Of a stretch of 64,000 nucleotides of DNA, positions 53,376 to 62,954 are shown in pieces. The first letter of the stretch is position 1. Every line of letters begins with the position of its first letter. This stretch comes from Bin80 sp964503085 (GTDB lineage Bacteria; Bacteroidota; Rhodothermia; Rhodothermales; Bin80), in contig CAZCYQ010000009.1 of assembly GCA_964503085.1 (NCBI GenBank), positions 17,121 through 81,120 on the forward strand, given 5' to 3'. A program made the position numbers and the translations under genes. A model generated the notes under the pieces. The model was not told the origin of the DNA. It saw only the letters and a program-made list of their open reading frames with translations, and made no database searches.

Positions 53376-54743
53376 TCAGATGGTGAACAATTCTCCCTGA
53401 CCCGGTGTCAGCACGCGTGCATTGGGGCATTTCTCACGAATGGTTGCTGCGAGCCATTGCCGGGCCTTGGTTTCTCCGTGCACCAGGATAATCGTTTTCG
53501 GCTGGAGCTCAGCGGCTAGTTTGGCCAGATCCTGTCGATTGGCATGCCCGCTGAACCGGAAGCGATCTACCTCACACACTATTTTCTGCATGCCATGCTC
53601 ACGACTCAGCAATACTCCCTCCGCCCCACTTTGCGCCGCATGAAGAAGCTTCCCTGCAGGCAGGTCCTCTTTCGCAAATCCAACGAAAAAGATAGCGTGC
53701 TTTTCATCTTCTAGAAGCTCCACGGCTACCTGATGTGACAGCGTACGCTCAATCATCATGCCACTGGCCAAAACATGAATCCCGGGCTGGTTCAAAGCAT
53801 TTCGTCGTGCCTTGTGACCTCGAGGAAACTGTCTCTGTTTTACCCCATAAACCTTGAAATCCGAATCAATGCGTGGTGTAGAATCGGCAGAATCATCATA
53901 GATACGCGAAACTTCGCGTAATCCGCCTGCACTGTAGATGGGCGTCTCAGGATCAATAATCTCTCGACGCTTGTAGCGCCCGAGTAGTGCCAGTATTTCC
54001 TGTGCTCGCCCCAGCATAAATACAGGTAAGAGTACTGTTCCGCCCCGCTTCAGGACTGCAGCTAGCCGCTCACCAAAACGTATCTCCTCCTGCTCCCGTG
54101 TGATGGTCTCCGCCACGGGATCAGCACCGAGGGTCGACTCCATGATGAGTATATCAAGCGGCTCTGAGGGATAGCTCCCACCCGGAATAATCGTCTGGTC
54201 CTGCACACAGGTATCACTGGTGTAAAATATGCGCCGACCATCCTCAGTAGCCAAAAGTACACCGGTGGCACCCAGCAGGTGTCCAGAGTAATAGAACCTA
54301 GTCCGTATGTGCCCTGGCTGCAAGTCAAACCATTCGTCGTACGGATGCGACCGGAAGGCATCAAGAACGTCCTCAAGGTCTTCTTCGTCAAACAATGCCC
54401 GAAAAGGGGATGAGCCTTCGTCAAACTTTCGTTGCTGAAGCCTCGCAGATGCATACAGCATGGAGGTTGTTAACGTTCGTGTGGCAGGCGTAAGGTGCAA
54501 CCGTGCCATAGGCCACTTTTCGTTCAAAGCGGGGAGGCTTCCAATATGATCGTGGTGAGCATGCGTGACGAAGACATGATTGACTTCGCGATTTATTATC
54601 GGGACAAAATCCGGCAACGTGGCGGGGCCGTCCTCATTCGGGTCTGCCCCGACATCCAAAACAATCCCGGTGCCGTTAACGCCAAGGTAATGGCAGCTCG
54701 CGCCTATGTCGTTGGCGTTGCCGAGTGAAATAAAGTCTATCAT
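53376..54743 (-). CDS. Beta-CASP metallo-beta-lactamase (RNA-processing type)
   Basis: A 455-residue member of the beta-CASP MBL group, which includes CPSF73-like RNA endonucleases and exonucleases. It has the metal motif FVTHAHHDHIGSLP, a later His in YYSGHLLGATG, Asp in IFYTSDTC, beta-CASP motif A IMESTLG, motif B region HVLASGMMI and motif C FSGHANRQDL, followed by VHGE. A role in RNA turnover or processing is likely. It is the last gene of the long minus-strand operon, nine bases after the transaldolase-like gene. Confidence 0.87.
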   Translation of the reverse strand: MIDFISLGNANDIGASCHYLGVNGTGIVLDVGADPNEDGPATLPDFVPIINREVNHVFVTHAHHDHIGSLPALNEKWPMARLHLTPATRTLTTSMLYASARLQQRKFDEGSSPFRALFDEEDLEDVLDAFRSHPYDEWFDLQPGHIRTRFYYSGHLLGATGVLLATEDGRRIFYTSDTCVQDQTIIPGGSYPSEPLDILIMESTLGADPVAETITREQEEIRFGERLAAVLKRGGTVLLPVFMLGRAQEILALLGRYKRREIIDPETPIYSAGGLREVSRIYDDSADSTPRIDSDFKVYGVKQRQFPRGHKARRNALNQPGIHVLASGMMIERTLSHQVAVELLEDEKHAIFFVGFAKEDLPAGKLLHAAQSGAEGVLLSREHGMQKIVCEVDRFRFSGHANRQDLAKLAAELQPKTIILVHGETKARQWLAATIREKCPNARVLTPGQGELFTI

Positions 54744-54752
54744 GATGTGGGC

Positions 54753-55427
54753 TTAGCCCGCCTGATTTTGTTTGAAGGCGTCCCAGTCCCCCATGAATTT
54801 TGCAAGCCCTATATCTGTGAGCGGATGCTTGAGCAGCTTCTTGATCACCCCCAAAGGCATCGTGGCTACATGCGCCCCCAAGAGCGCTGAATGCGTGACA
54901 TGCATGGGATGGCGAATAGAGGCAGCAAGTACTTCTGTGGTGTAGCCATAATTCTCGTAAATCTGGATGATCTCCTGCAGCAGGTTCATGCCGTCCGAAG
55001 AAATGTCATCCACGCGCCCCAGGAACGGACTGATGTATGCTGCACCGGCTTTGGCGGCCAGGAGTGCCTGTGTGGGAGAGAAACAGAGCGTGCAGTTGGA
55101 CCGGATACCCTCCTGGGCAAGTGCATTAATGGCCTTGATTCCATCCAAGATCAGGGGGACCTTAACTACAACATTATCCCGGATAGCTGCCAATGCGCGC
55201 CCCTGTGCCATGATCCCGTCGAAATCAACCGCGGTGACTTCGGCGGAGACATCCCCCGGAACCATGTCACAGATCCGGGCTATGTGTTCATGAAAATCCA
55301 ATGGCTCTCCGGCGCGTTCAGCAGCAAGTTTCATCAGGGACGGGTTGGTAGTGACGCCGTCCAGGACTCCCATTTCACTGGCTTCCTGGATTTCGTTCAG
55401 ATCTGCTGTGTCAATGAAAAATTTCAT
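54753..55427 (-). CDS. Transaldolase/fructose-6-phosphate aldolase
   Basis: A 224-residue short transaldolase of the TalC/FSA subfamily, acting in the non-oxidative pentose phosphate pathway or as fructose-6-phosphate aldolase. It has MKFFIDTADLNEI and GVTTNPSLM at the start and the Schiff-base Lys89 in NVVVKVPLILDGIKA. It also has FSPTQALLAAKAGAAYISPF and SIRHPMHV, which are typical. In this subfamily, FSA and true transaldolase cannot be separated by eye. It lies 54 bases after the SpoIIE-type phosphatase gene. Confidence 0.94.
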   Translation of the reverse strand: MKFFIDTADLNEIQEASEMGVLDGVTTNPSLMKLAAERAGEPLDFHEHIARICDMVPGDVSAEVTAVDFDGIMAQGRALAAIRDNVVVKVPLILDGIKAINALAQEGIRSNCTLCFSPTQALLAAKAGAAYISPFLGRVDDISSDGMNLLQEIIQIYENYGYTTEVLAASIRHPMHVTHSALLGAHVATMPLGVIKKLLKHPLTDIGLAKFMGDWDAFKQNQAG

Positions 55428-55481
55428 TTGATGTAGGGCTGGTTTGTGTGCAATGCGTGATTAGCCTTGAGAGCTTGCCGT

Positions 55482-57170
55482 TTACGTATCAGTTGCTTTC
55501 AGAATTATCAGAGTACGATCGTCACTAAGCGCTGTAACGGGTCCCGTGAAATTCTGTATATCATTTTGGACCAAATCAATAAGGGCAGCTGGCGAGCAAC
55601 TGCGGTTTGCCGTGAGGAGGTCCAGAAGCCGCTGTTCGGTGTACTCTTCCATCGCTTCCCCCATGGCTTCAGTGACACCGTCGGTAAAAAGCACGATAAA
55701 ATCATTGGGAGCCAGAGTTATGTATCCCGGAAAGTATGGTACGTCCGGAATGATACCGAGAAGTGGTCCGCCATCTGTAAGACGTTCAACCTCCCCATTC
55801 GCTCGAATGAGTAGGGGAGCTTCGTGTCCAGCGTTCACAAACGAGATGGACCTGTCAGGATAATAAATGGCTGCAAAGGCAGTTATGAACTTATCTGCGG
55901 CTGTATTCTCATATAAAACGCAATTAGTACGTTCAATCGCTTCCTGGAGCGTTAGGTCCATTGGCAGCATAACGTGTGTGCACGCGTGGATGCTAGACAT
56001 CAGGAGTGCTGCGGGCGCACCTTTGCCGGTGACGTCCGCAATCATGAACAGTGTACGGTCTTTCGTAATGGACACGATATCAAAGTAGTCTCCTCCGACC
56101 TCTCGGCTCGGCAAAGCGAGCGTGCCTACCTCCAGTCCAGGAATCTTCGGAATCGAAGCTGGCAGCAGATTGCGCTGAATCTCGCGGGCCATTCGAAGCT
56201 CCTCTTCCAGCCTTTGCCTGGCGATGCGTTCTTCTACCAGTTCGGCATTTTGAATGGAAGTCACTGCCAGACTTCCCAGAGCATAGAGGAACTCTATGTC
56301 TTTGCGATAATAGGGTGCCCGGTTCATTTTTGCTCCCAGGCATAGCACTCCATGAACTGATCCCTGCTGCTGAATTGGCAGAGCAATCGCCATATTGTTC
56401 TGATCCAGTACATCCCCCGGCTCCGCCCTGATGAGATCTTCAACGCTCGAAAGAAACTCGAGATCAAGGGCATCAGCACTGGTTCTTCCACTTGAAACCA
56501 GTTCAAAAGTATTCTCCTGGCGCTTCAGGTAAAACAAATGGTTCTGGACAACCATGTGGCCCATGAGTGCAAACGAAAAGATCTTCAATACCCGCTCACG
56601 GTCTACCGTTGCATTAAACTCTTTGGACAGCTCGAAAAGTGTATTGAGCTGCTGTACGGTGTTGTCCAAATCAACGTTCGTTTGCCGCAACTTTTCCACA
56701 ATCAGCGAATTGCGAACGGCAGCCGTCGACATGTTAACCATCGACTGCACAAATTCAAGCTCTGTTTTTTCGAAGTGTCCGCCGATGAGCTTGCTGCCCA
56801 GTGCAATAGCGCCGACTTCTTCGTGCTTCTCGCGTATGGGTAGTAGCAAATGGATCCCCAGAGATTGCAGAGTGACAGGCAATGCATTGCCCGAGGCTAC
56901 CGCATCCTGTGTCAACGGTGGCAACTCAAGGTAGTCGCCCTCCTTAATCTCGGGAATCCCTTTGACCACAACAGCATGCCATTTACGCTCTCCCGGATCG
57001 TACAATAGCGCAATCCCTCGAGTAACCAACAGCCTTCCCATAGCCGTCAGAAGCAGGTTGCCAAGAAAAGAGTGCAGCTCCGAAGAACTGCTCAATGCTT
57101 GGCTGGTCTGGAACAGCGCCTGCAGGTCGTATCGCTGTGCCTGCTCAGCCCGAGGGGCTGTCTTCTTCAT
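55482..57170 (-). CDS. GAF-GAF-SpoIIE serine phosphatase (PP2C type, RsbU-like)
   Basis: A 562-residue cytoplasmic regulator. It has two GAF-type sensory domains (about 10-160 and 175-330), then a coiled linker (ERIARQRLEEELRMAREIQR) and a SpoIIE/PP2C phosphatase domain with metal-binding residues in GGDYFDIVSI and IADVTGKGAPAALLM, and later LFTDGVTEAMG. Such enzymes dephosphorylate anti-sigma-factor antagonists in partner-switching systems. No anti-sigma factor, STAS protein or sigma factor is encoded nearby, so its target is unknown. The start lies nine bases after the UPF0173 gene. Confidence 0.9.
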   Translation of the reverse strand: MKKTAPRAEQAQRYDLQALFQTSQALSSSSELHSFLGNLLLTAMGRLLVTRGIALLYDPGERKWHAVVVKGIPEIKEGDYLELPPLTQDAVASGNALPVTLQSLGIHLLLPIREKHEEVGAIALGSKLIGGHFEKTELEFVQSMVNMSTAAVRNSLIVEKLRQTNVDLDNTVQQLNTLFELSKEFNATVDRERVLKIFSFALMGHMVVQNHLFYLKRQENTFELVSSGRTSADALDLEFLSSVEDLIRAEPGDVLDQNNMAIALPIQQQGSVHGVLCLGAKMNRAPYYRKDIEFLYALGSLAVTSIQNAELVEERIARQRLEEELRMAREIQRNLLPASIPKIPGLEVGTLALPSREVGGDYFDIVSITKDRTLFMIADVTGKGAPAALLMSSIHACTHVMLPMDLTLQEAIERTNCVLYENTAADKFITAFAAIYYPDRSISFVNAGHEAPLLIRANGEVERLTDGGPLLGIIPDVPYFPGYITLAPNDFIVLFTDGVTEAMGEAMEEYTEQRLLDLLTANRSCSPAALIDLVQNDIQNFTGPVTALSDDRTLIILKATDT

Positions 57171-57179
57171 GCGCTAAGG

Positions 57180-57863
57180 CTAAAGATCAAAAGACTCACC
57201 TGGTTTCAGTACGCGAGTAGCTAGACCAATCGCGTTCATAGACGATTGCCAAGCATCGGTATCCACCTCAATGGGCGGATACGTGTCAAAGTGGACAGGG
57301 ATTGTGAGATTGGGTTTGAGCATGCGCGCTGCTCTTAATGCTCCCTGCGTCCCCATTGTAAATAGGTCGCCAATCGGCAGAAATGCCAGATCTATATCAT
57401 GGTCTTCGCCGATCCAAGCCATTTCTGTAAAGGGACTCGTATCGCCCGAATTGTACACACAAAGTTCTTCGGCAAATAGAAGGTAACCGTTGGGGTTGCC
57501 ACCATATGTGCCGTCCGGGAAGGAGGATGAATGTCGTGCATACGTCTGAGTCAATTTCCCCCATTCGAATGTGCACGAACCTCCCGTATTCATGGGCTGT
57601 ACGTTCTCATGCCCTTGCTTGTATGCATACTCGGTAATTTCGTGATTTCCGACGACTTGCGCACCGGTTCGCTCCGCGATCGCCAGTGTATCCCCCCAAT
57701 GATCGAAATGGGCATGCGTTAAAATAATGACATCGGGGGATAGGGAATCGGCAGTTGTAATTTTCTCTGCTATAGGATTGCCCGTGATAAAAGGGTCAAA
57801 GAGCAAGATCTTGTCGCTCGTTTCCACTTGCAGCACGGAGTGTCCAAAGTAGGTGATTTTCAT
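57180..57863 (-). CDS. UPF0173-type metal-dependent hydrolase
   Basis: A 227-residue MBL-fold hydrolase of the UPF0173/UlaG-like group: KITYFGHSVLQVETSDKI, metal motif LTHAHFDHWGDTLAIAERTG, then VYNSGDTSPF and IPVHFDTYPPI. The frame is open to 57947, but the ATG at 57863 (MKITYFGHS) is the family start. It lies two bases after the stop of the secreted type IX protein. The substrate is unknown. Confidence 0.92.
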   Translation of the reverse strand: MKITYFGHSVLQVETSDKILLFDPFITGNPIAEKITTADSLSPDVIILTHAHFDHWGDTLAIAERTGAQVVGNHEITEYAYKQGHENVQPMNTGGSCTFEWGKLTQTYARHSSSFPDGTYGGNPNGYLLFAEELCVYNSGDTSPFTEMAWIGEDHDIDLAFLPIGDLFTMGTQGALRAARMLKPNLTIPVHFDTYPPIEVDTDAWQSSMNAIGLATRVLKPGESFDL

Positions 57864-57865
57864 GA

Positions 57866-59503
57866 CTATTTGGTAAGCAGAATTTGTCGTGTCTGGACGG
57901 TCCCGTTCAGCCCCTGGAGGCGCACGAAATACGTACCACTCGGCCATTCGTTAGCATCCCAGCTTGATTCAAACGTGCCAGGCTCATGCTGCCTGTCAAC
58001 CAGCACCGTAACCAGGTGTCCAGTAAGGTCAATTATGGAAAGCTGCAGATGTTGGGATTCCCGAACCTCATAGGTAATTGATGTACGAGGATTGAATGGG
58101 TTCGGGTAATTCCCCACAATTTCAGCGGGAGGCGGCTCGCTTTGGGGGGCCAGACCAAGTTTGATCGTTCCCACTATCCGTGGAGGCCGGTTTTGAGTCT
58201 CTTGAACCAGGCGATAGAATACCACACGGCTAGGAGGCTCGAGATCTGTGTAGGACCACGGGGTGTTCAGGGACGAATACTCAATGCGTGTGAGTCTTTC
58301 GAATCCCAAACCATCTTCCGAGCGCTCGATCAGAAACGACTCCGAGGCCGGATCCTCATCTTTCCAAGTAAGTGTTACTCCCTCATCAAAGGCAATCCCG
58401 CGGAAGCTGTGAACGAGTGGACCAAATGAGGGCCTACCTGGAACGCGGTACCGGATTGCATTTCCCTCTCTAAAGGACCCAAAGCTCTCTCTGGATTCAA
58501 AATCAAGCGCAAGTGCACTCCCTTGGGGCGACTCCTGTTGCATCGTAGCGAGTATCTGGAGTGCAGTTCGAGCCGCGGGCCACACACGCAGTTCGTCAAG
58601 CTCACCAACGAATTCGATCTCCTGTTCACCGACGCGTCCACCCAGAGCAAGAGGATATGTATCACTTAGATGAATATCGGCCGGATCCAGCAAGGAGTCA
58701 GCCACCGCACCATCCACATAAAGTTGCGTCCAATCTGTTTCGCCATCATGAACCAGGGCAACGTGGTGCCAGGTACCGTCAGCCACGGGAAATTCGGTGG
58801 CCAGTGTGACGTGATGTCCAATCGTGTTGCGGTAATACCTTATGCGTCCCTGAGGGTCAATCATGAACTCTATCGGATAGGGACTGCTGGTTGCCCCATT
58901 CCAGGTAGATAGAATTACGGCATCCAGCACTGTCGTACGGATCCAGAATTCGAGTGTATGGCTGCCCAGCAATATTTCGAGTGACTGCGACTGGACATGA
59001 AGGGCATTGAAATCCTTTTCGAAGGCCAAGGCATATCCGAAACTTGCATCGGATTTGGAGCGCAGCTCACCCCGGCGAATATGGCCTTCGTCGGGCACGT
59101 AGGTTGAACCCATCTTTACCGCGGGGGCTATTGAGAACCTAGAATTCCAGAATGTGTCGTCCTGGCTGGTCTCTACCTGCAGAATAATATCGTAAGTTCT
59201 GCGTAGTGGTTCTGAGGGTATCAGCAGATATTGGCCATTAGGAAGGCTCACCACATCAAGGGTCACATGGCGATGGGCCTGGCGTACTCCGGTTGCACTA
59301 TTTAGTCCCCACCCAGATGGCAGTGAGACCACGAATCCCTCATCAGCCGACACACCGTTCCAACTGGCAAACAGATTGATTGATGTTCCTGGTTCGAACG
59401 TAGAGGGATACCATACATCTGGCGCCTGTGCAACGGAACTGGTTATCTGGACCAGAGTCCAGACGGGCAGAAGCAACAATAAGGAACCTGTACGACGAAA
59501 CAT
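57866..59503 (-). CDS. Secreted LamG-like protein with type IX secretion C-terminal domain
   Basis: A 545-residue extracellular protein. The ATG at 59503 starts a signal peptide (RTGSLLLLLPVWTLVQITSS) and is preferred over the frame's upstream start. The middle (about 150-330) is LamG/concanavalin-like (LGSHTLEFWIRTTVLD, TWHHVALVHDGETDWTQLYVD, ELDELRVWPAARTALQIL). A fibronectin-like part (about 370-450) follows. The last 80 residues are a type A sorting domain (NYPNPFNPRTSITYEV, PSGTYFVRLQGLNGTVQTRQ ending in LLTK) for export by the type IX system and surface attachment. Carbohydrate or host-surface binding is possible but not shown. Confidence 0.88.
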   Translation of the reverse strand: MFRRTGSLLLLLPVWTLVQITSSVAQAPDVWYPSTFEPGTSINLFASWNGVSADEGFVVSLPSGWGLNSATGVRQAHRHVTLDVVSLPNGQYLLIPSEPLRRTYDIILQVETSQDDTFWNSRFSIAPAVKMGSTYVPDEGHIRRGELRSKSDASFGYALAFEKDFNALHVQSQSLEILLGSHTLEFWIRTTVLDAVILSTWNGATSSPYPIEFMIDPQGRIRYYRNTIGHHVTLATEFPVADGTWHHVALVHDGETDWTQLYVDGAVADSLLDPADIHLSDTYPLALGGRVGEQEIEFVGELDELRVWPAARTALQILATMQQESPQGSALALDFESRESFGSFREGNAIRYRVPGRPSFGPLVHSFRGIAFDEGVTLTWKDEDPASESFLIERSEDGLGFERLTRIEYSSLNTPWSYTDLEPPSRVVFYRLVQETQNRPPRIVGTIKLGLAPQSEPPPAEIVGNYPNPFNPRTSITYEVRESQHLQLSIIDLTGHLVTVLVDRQHEPGTFESSWDANEWPSGTYFVRLQGLNGTVQTRQILLTK

Positions 59504-59598
59504 GCCCTCAAGTCCTGAGGCAGGTACCCCGTTCTCCTCACGTAAGCAAGCGCGGGGTAATAAGTTAGGGAATAAATCACCTTCGTGCCAATTGGGGG

Positions 59599-60054
59599 TT
59601 ACTCCCAACTGGCAGCGTTCAGAAGTGTGATGTCTGGTATATTTGACCCGATCTGGTCTTCGGAATCCGGGTCCTGCAACAGATAGATGGCGACTCGGCC
59701 AGTATCATTCAGACTGTACCCGAACGCACTGCCTGTGCGGGGAGAGTATATAAGAGAATCCAACAGGATGCCCGTCCCGAAAATGCTATCTGGGTTGGCA
59801 GAGATTACCGAATCGGCCTGGAGCCACATGACCAGGGAATCAAGCGTCCCGGGGAAGTTCCCTTCTGCACGCTCAAAGCGGGTCAGCGCATTTCGAACGT
59901 GGGTCATTTGCTGACGCGTCATTTCTGTCAGTGCCTGCTGACGTTCAACTGCATCCCAGGGCTCGGTTATTGAACGAACAAGCCATATTCCCAGCACCAC
60001 AATCAGGACAGCCATCAAGGCTTGAATAGCGATTTTAACGTTATTATTGACCAT
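59599..60054 (-). CDS. Single-pass membrane protein, pseudopilin-like layout
   Basis: Family not recognised. The 151 residues start with an N-terminal membrane helix (IAIQALMAVLIVVLGIWLV) followed by a helical, then beta, periplasmic part (ALTRFERAEGNFPGTLDSL, IYSPRTGSAFGYSLNDTG). That layout recalls type II secretion pseudopilins, though the canonical prepilin cleavage motif (G then FTLIE) is not present. It is the first gene of the minus-strand operon, 95 bases before the type IX cargo. Confidence 0.65.
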   Translation of the reverse strand: MVNNNVKIAIQALMAVLIVVLGIWLVRSITEPWDAVERQQALTEMTRQQMTHVRNALTRFERAEGNFPGTLDSLVMWLQADSVISANPDSIFGTGILLDSLIYSPRTGSAFGYSLNDTGRVAIYLLQDPDSEDQIGSNIPDITLLNAASWE

Positions 60055-60218
60055 TTACTATATACAGCCGTTTGGGGAGGCTTAATTTAGGGAATTATGT
60101 AACTAGCTGCACTATAACTCGCTACAGCTCGTTTGGTTGAGTATACCGCTCACCAAGATAAACAACGAACGCATTTATTAAACCATCGCCTGTGTGTTTC
60201 GTTTGAGTTGGGCAAACG

Positions 60219-60965
60219 GTGAATGGATCCTTGACAAGGTTATTGATCAATATCGATCATGTCGCGACATTGCGGAATGCCCGCCGTGAAGCATTCCCCG
60301 ATCCCGCGGAGGCTGCACGTTTATGCGAAGCATCCGGCGCAGACGGGATCGTGTTTCATTTGCGGGAGGATCGTAGGCACATCCAGGATCACGATGTGGT
60401 TCGGCTTAAGCAAGTGGTCCGCGGAAAGCTGGATTTCGAACTCTCTACGAATGAAGAAATGGTCTCGATCTGCTGTGCTACGCACCCCGATCTGGCCACA
60501 CTTGTCCCAGAGCGGCGTGAAGAGATCACTACCGAGTGTGGTCTCGACGTTATAAGGCGTCAGACCATTCTGTCGGATACGGTTGCTCGGCTGCGGCAGG
60601 CGGGTATTGATGAGGTTGCGCTTTTTGTTGATCCAGATCCAGACCAGATACGTGCAGTCCGTGATACGGGTGCATCGGCCGTCGAGCTGCACACAGGTGA
60701 TTTTGCAAATGCGGCCGCTGGCGAAGAGCAGTTGTACGAGGTCCACCAATTAGCACGGGCAGCAGATGTGGCGCATGAGTGTGGTCTCATGATTCATGCA
60801 GGGCATGGGCTGGATTACAACAATTATGATCTGTTTGCACGCTCGGTGCCTCATGTACGCGAAGTGTCCATCGGATTTGCAATCGTTGCACGTTCGGTTT
60901 TTGTGGGTCTTGGTGCTGCCGTGACAGAAATGGCCCAACTGGTTAAAGGGCATCATGTCTCCTGA
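60219..60965 (+). CDS. pdxJ: Pyridoxine 5'-phosphate synthase PdxJ
   Basis: PdxJ condenses 1-deoxyxylulose-5-phosphate with 3-amino-1-hydroxyacetone phosphate to pyridoxine 5'-phosphate. The 248-residue product shows LLINIDHVATLRNARRE, GIVFHLREDRRHIQD, LFVDPDPDQIRAV, VELHTGDFAN and HAGHGLDYNNY. The start codon is not ATG: either GTG at 60219 or TTG at 60231, which gives the commoner MTRLLINIDHV beginning and has a ggtga ribosome site eight bases upstream. The 3' end overlaps era by 11 bases. Confidence 0.95.
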   Translation: MNGSLTRLLINIDHVATLRNARREAFPDPAEAARLCEASGADGIVFHLREDRRHIQDHDVVRLKQVVRGKLDFELSTNEEMVSICCATHPDLATLVPERREEITTECGLDVIRRQTILSDTVARLRQAGIDEVALFVDPDPDQIRAVRDTGASAVELHTGDFANAAAGEEQLYEVHQLARAADVAHECGLMIHAGHGLDYNNYDLFARSVPHVREVSIGFAIVARSVFVGLGAAVTEMAQLVKGHHVS

Positions 60966-61833
60966 GGACTTCAGGAGTGGCTACGTTGCTCTGATTGGTA
61001 AACCTAATGTTGGGAAGAGCACGTTGCTGAACGCCCTTCTGGGACAAAAACTCTCTATTGTCACCCCCAAAGCACAGACGACCCGTCACCGCATACTGGG
61101 GATCCTGACAGAACAGGACTGCCAGATCATTTTTCTGGACACACCAGGGATCATGCAACCGAACACCAGGCTGGATCAGTCCATGATGCGGAAGGTCAAG
61201 GAATCCGTATCAGATGCTGATCTGGTCGTCTTTATGGCTGATGCGCGCGCAGCCGAACCTGATTTCCACAGTCTTGAAAGCATCGTGCATCGCCCGGCTA
61301 TTCTGGCAATCAATAAAATTGATTTGGTGAAGCAGGAGACCGTGCTGCCCATGGTTGAGGCGTACATGGGCTTAAGGTCCTTTGAGGCAGTAGTGCCTAT
61401 CAGTGCACTGAAGGGCATCAAACTGACAGCACTTTTGCAGGAAATTCGGGAGCGCATACCGGCAGGGCCGGCCTTTTATCCCCCCGGGATGATCAGTGAG
61501 CATCCCGAACGATTCTTTGTGTCTGAGATAATCAGGGAAAAGGTTTTTAAGAAATTCAGGCAGGAAGTGCCCTATTCAGTTGCCGTGACGATTGTAAACT
61601 TTGTCGAACGCCCTGCGCAAAAGGATTTGATCGAAGCTGATATTATTGTGGAACACCACAGCCAAAAAGGTATCCTGATTGGCTCAGGAGGCACTGCACT
61701 CAAGAGCATCGGGATCGCGGCGCGCCAGGACATAGAGGCTTTTCTGGATCGAAAGGTATACTTGAAACTGTTTGTCCGCGTGCGAAAAAACTGGCGCAAC
61801 CGCGAGGCCTTCCTGCGCAGCTTTGGCTATTGA
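60955..61833 (+). CDS. era: GTPase Era
   Basis: Era is a GTPase with a KH RNA-binding domain that matures 16S rRNA and the 30S subunit. The 292-residue product has G1 GKPNVGKST, G3 DTPG in IIFLDTPGIMQP, G4 NKIDLVKQ and G5 VPISALKGI. The C-terminal KH domain (HHSQKGILIGSGGTALKSIG) has the GxxG loop. The start overlaps the pdxJ end by 11 bases (translational coupling), and the stop overlaps the convergent pdxB by seven bases. Confidence 0.97.
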   Translation: MSPEDFRSGYVALIGKPNVGKSTLLNALLGQKLSIVTPKAQTTRHRILGILTEQDCQIIFLDTPGIMQPNTRLDQSMMRKVKESVSDADLVVFMADARAAEPDFHSLESIVHRPAILAINKIDLVKQETVLPMVEAYMGLRSFEAVVPISALKGIKLTALLQEIRERIPAGPAFYPPGMISEHPERFFVSEIIREKVFKKFRQEVPYSVAVTIVNFVERPAQKDLIEADIIVEHHSQKGILIGSGGTALKSIGIAARQDIEAFLDRKVYLKLFVRVRKNWRNREAFLRSFGY

Positions 61834-62954
61834 CAATCAACGCAAAGCCCGTCACGTACGGTTCGCAGGAGGGAAGAAGGAATACCTGTAACCCGATGTC
61901 TGTCAAAACCCCGCCTCGGAGGGTAGTTGCGTCGAAGCTGGCGGAATTTTCCAGCTACCTGATCATGAGGCGTGTTGAGCAACACCCGCATCCGGGTATC
62001 ATCTGCCCGGATATCATACAAACGTCGGACTAGACTATCAAGCCAGGTGGAACCAGGCTCGGAGTCAACTGAAATTGGAGGAGGCAGATCCCGCTGCAGT
62101 ACCCGCTCAAAATCCCACGTCGGCTGAATTCCAAAGTAATCTGTAATTGCCCTATAGAGCATTACTGTGCCTTGAAGCTTTCCGTCCACTGAATGACCGG
62201 CAATATGGGGCGTCCCCAATGTCACTTTTTGCAGTAACTCCAAGTCAGGAGCAGGTTCGTTCTCCCATACATCAAGAACTGTAGCGCCAATCCGGCCGGT
62301 ATCAAGTACTTCGCTAAGTGCAGTGTTGTCAATTACCGTACCTCTTGAAGTGTTCAGGAGCCACACCCCTGGCTTCATGGATTGCAAAGCAGATTTCTCA
62401 ACGAGGTGGTATGTATCTGATGACCCAGGTACGTGCATCGTGATGATGTCTGACTCGGCCAGTATAGTTTCCAGGTCTACGAACCCCGCGTGGCCGGCAT
62501 TGGCTAGCGGGGGATCGTTTTTCAGGACATGAAGGCCAAAAGCAGATGCTCGCACTGCAAGTCTGCCGCCTATGTTGCCACAGCCCACGATCCCCAGCGT
62601 GAGCCCAGCAAGTGGACGCATCTTAAGAGCACTCAGTCGGATGAGTGCAGACAGAACATACTCGACGACCGAGTCCGCGTTCGATCCTGCTGCATGCGCG
62701 AACTGGATACCTCGTTTGCGTAAATATGTCCGATCGATATGATCAAAACCGGCGGTTGCAGACCCTACAAATCGCACCCGACTCCGCGAAAGCAGGGACT
62801 GGTCAACACGTGTGACACTTCTGACCAGCAGTATGTCGGCTTCGGCACAGACCTCGTCAGTTATTGATTCAGCATTCAGTACACGTACATCCCCTATGGA
62901 GGCAAAGGCTTGACCAACGTGCGGAATATTTTCATCTGCAATCGTCAAAAACAT
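61827..62954 (-). CDS. pdxB: Erythronate-4-phosphate dehydrogenase PdxB
   Basis: PdxB oxidises 4-phosphoerythronate in the DXP-dependent vitamin B6 pathway. The 375-residue product has a D-2-hydroxyacid dehydrogenase fold with NAD motif GIVGCGNIGGRLA and catalytic segments LLNTSRGTVIDNTAL and LGTPHIAGHSVDGK, the latter typical of PdxB. The C-terminal extra domain of about 90 residues also fits PdxB rather than phosphoglycerate dehydrogenase. With pdxJ one gene away, this implies de novo B6 synthesis; pdxA is not in the window. Confidence 0.93.
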   Translation of the reverse strand: MFLTIADENIPHVGQAFASIGDVRVLNAESITDEVCAEADILLVRSVTRVDQSLLSRSRVRFVGSATAGFDHIDRTYLRKRGIQFAHAAGSNADSVVEYVLSALIRLSALKMRPLAGLTLGIVGCGNIGGRLAVRASAFGLHVLKNDPPLANAGHAGFVDLETILAESDIITMHVPGSSDTYHLVEKSALQSMKPGVWLLNTSRGTVIDNTALSEVLDTGRIGATVLDVWENEPAPDLELLQKVTLGTPHIAGHSVDGKLQGTVMLYRAITDYFGIQPTWDFERVLQRDLPPPISVDSEPGSTWLDSLVRRLYDIRADDTRMRVLLNTPHDQVAGKFRQLRRNYPPRRGFDRHRVTGIPSSLLRTVRDGLCVDCQ

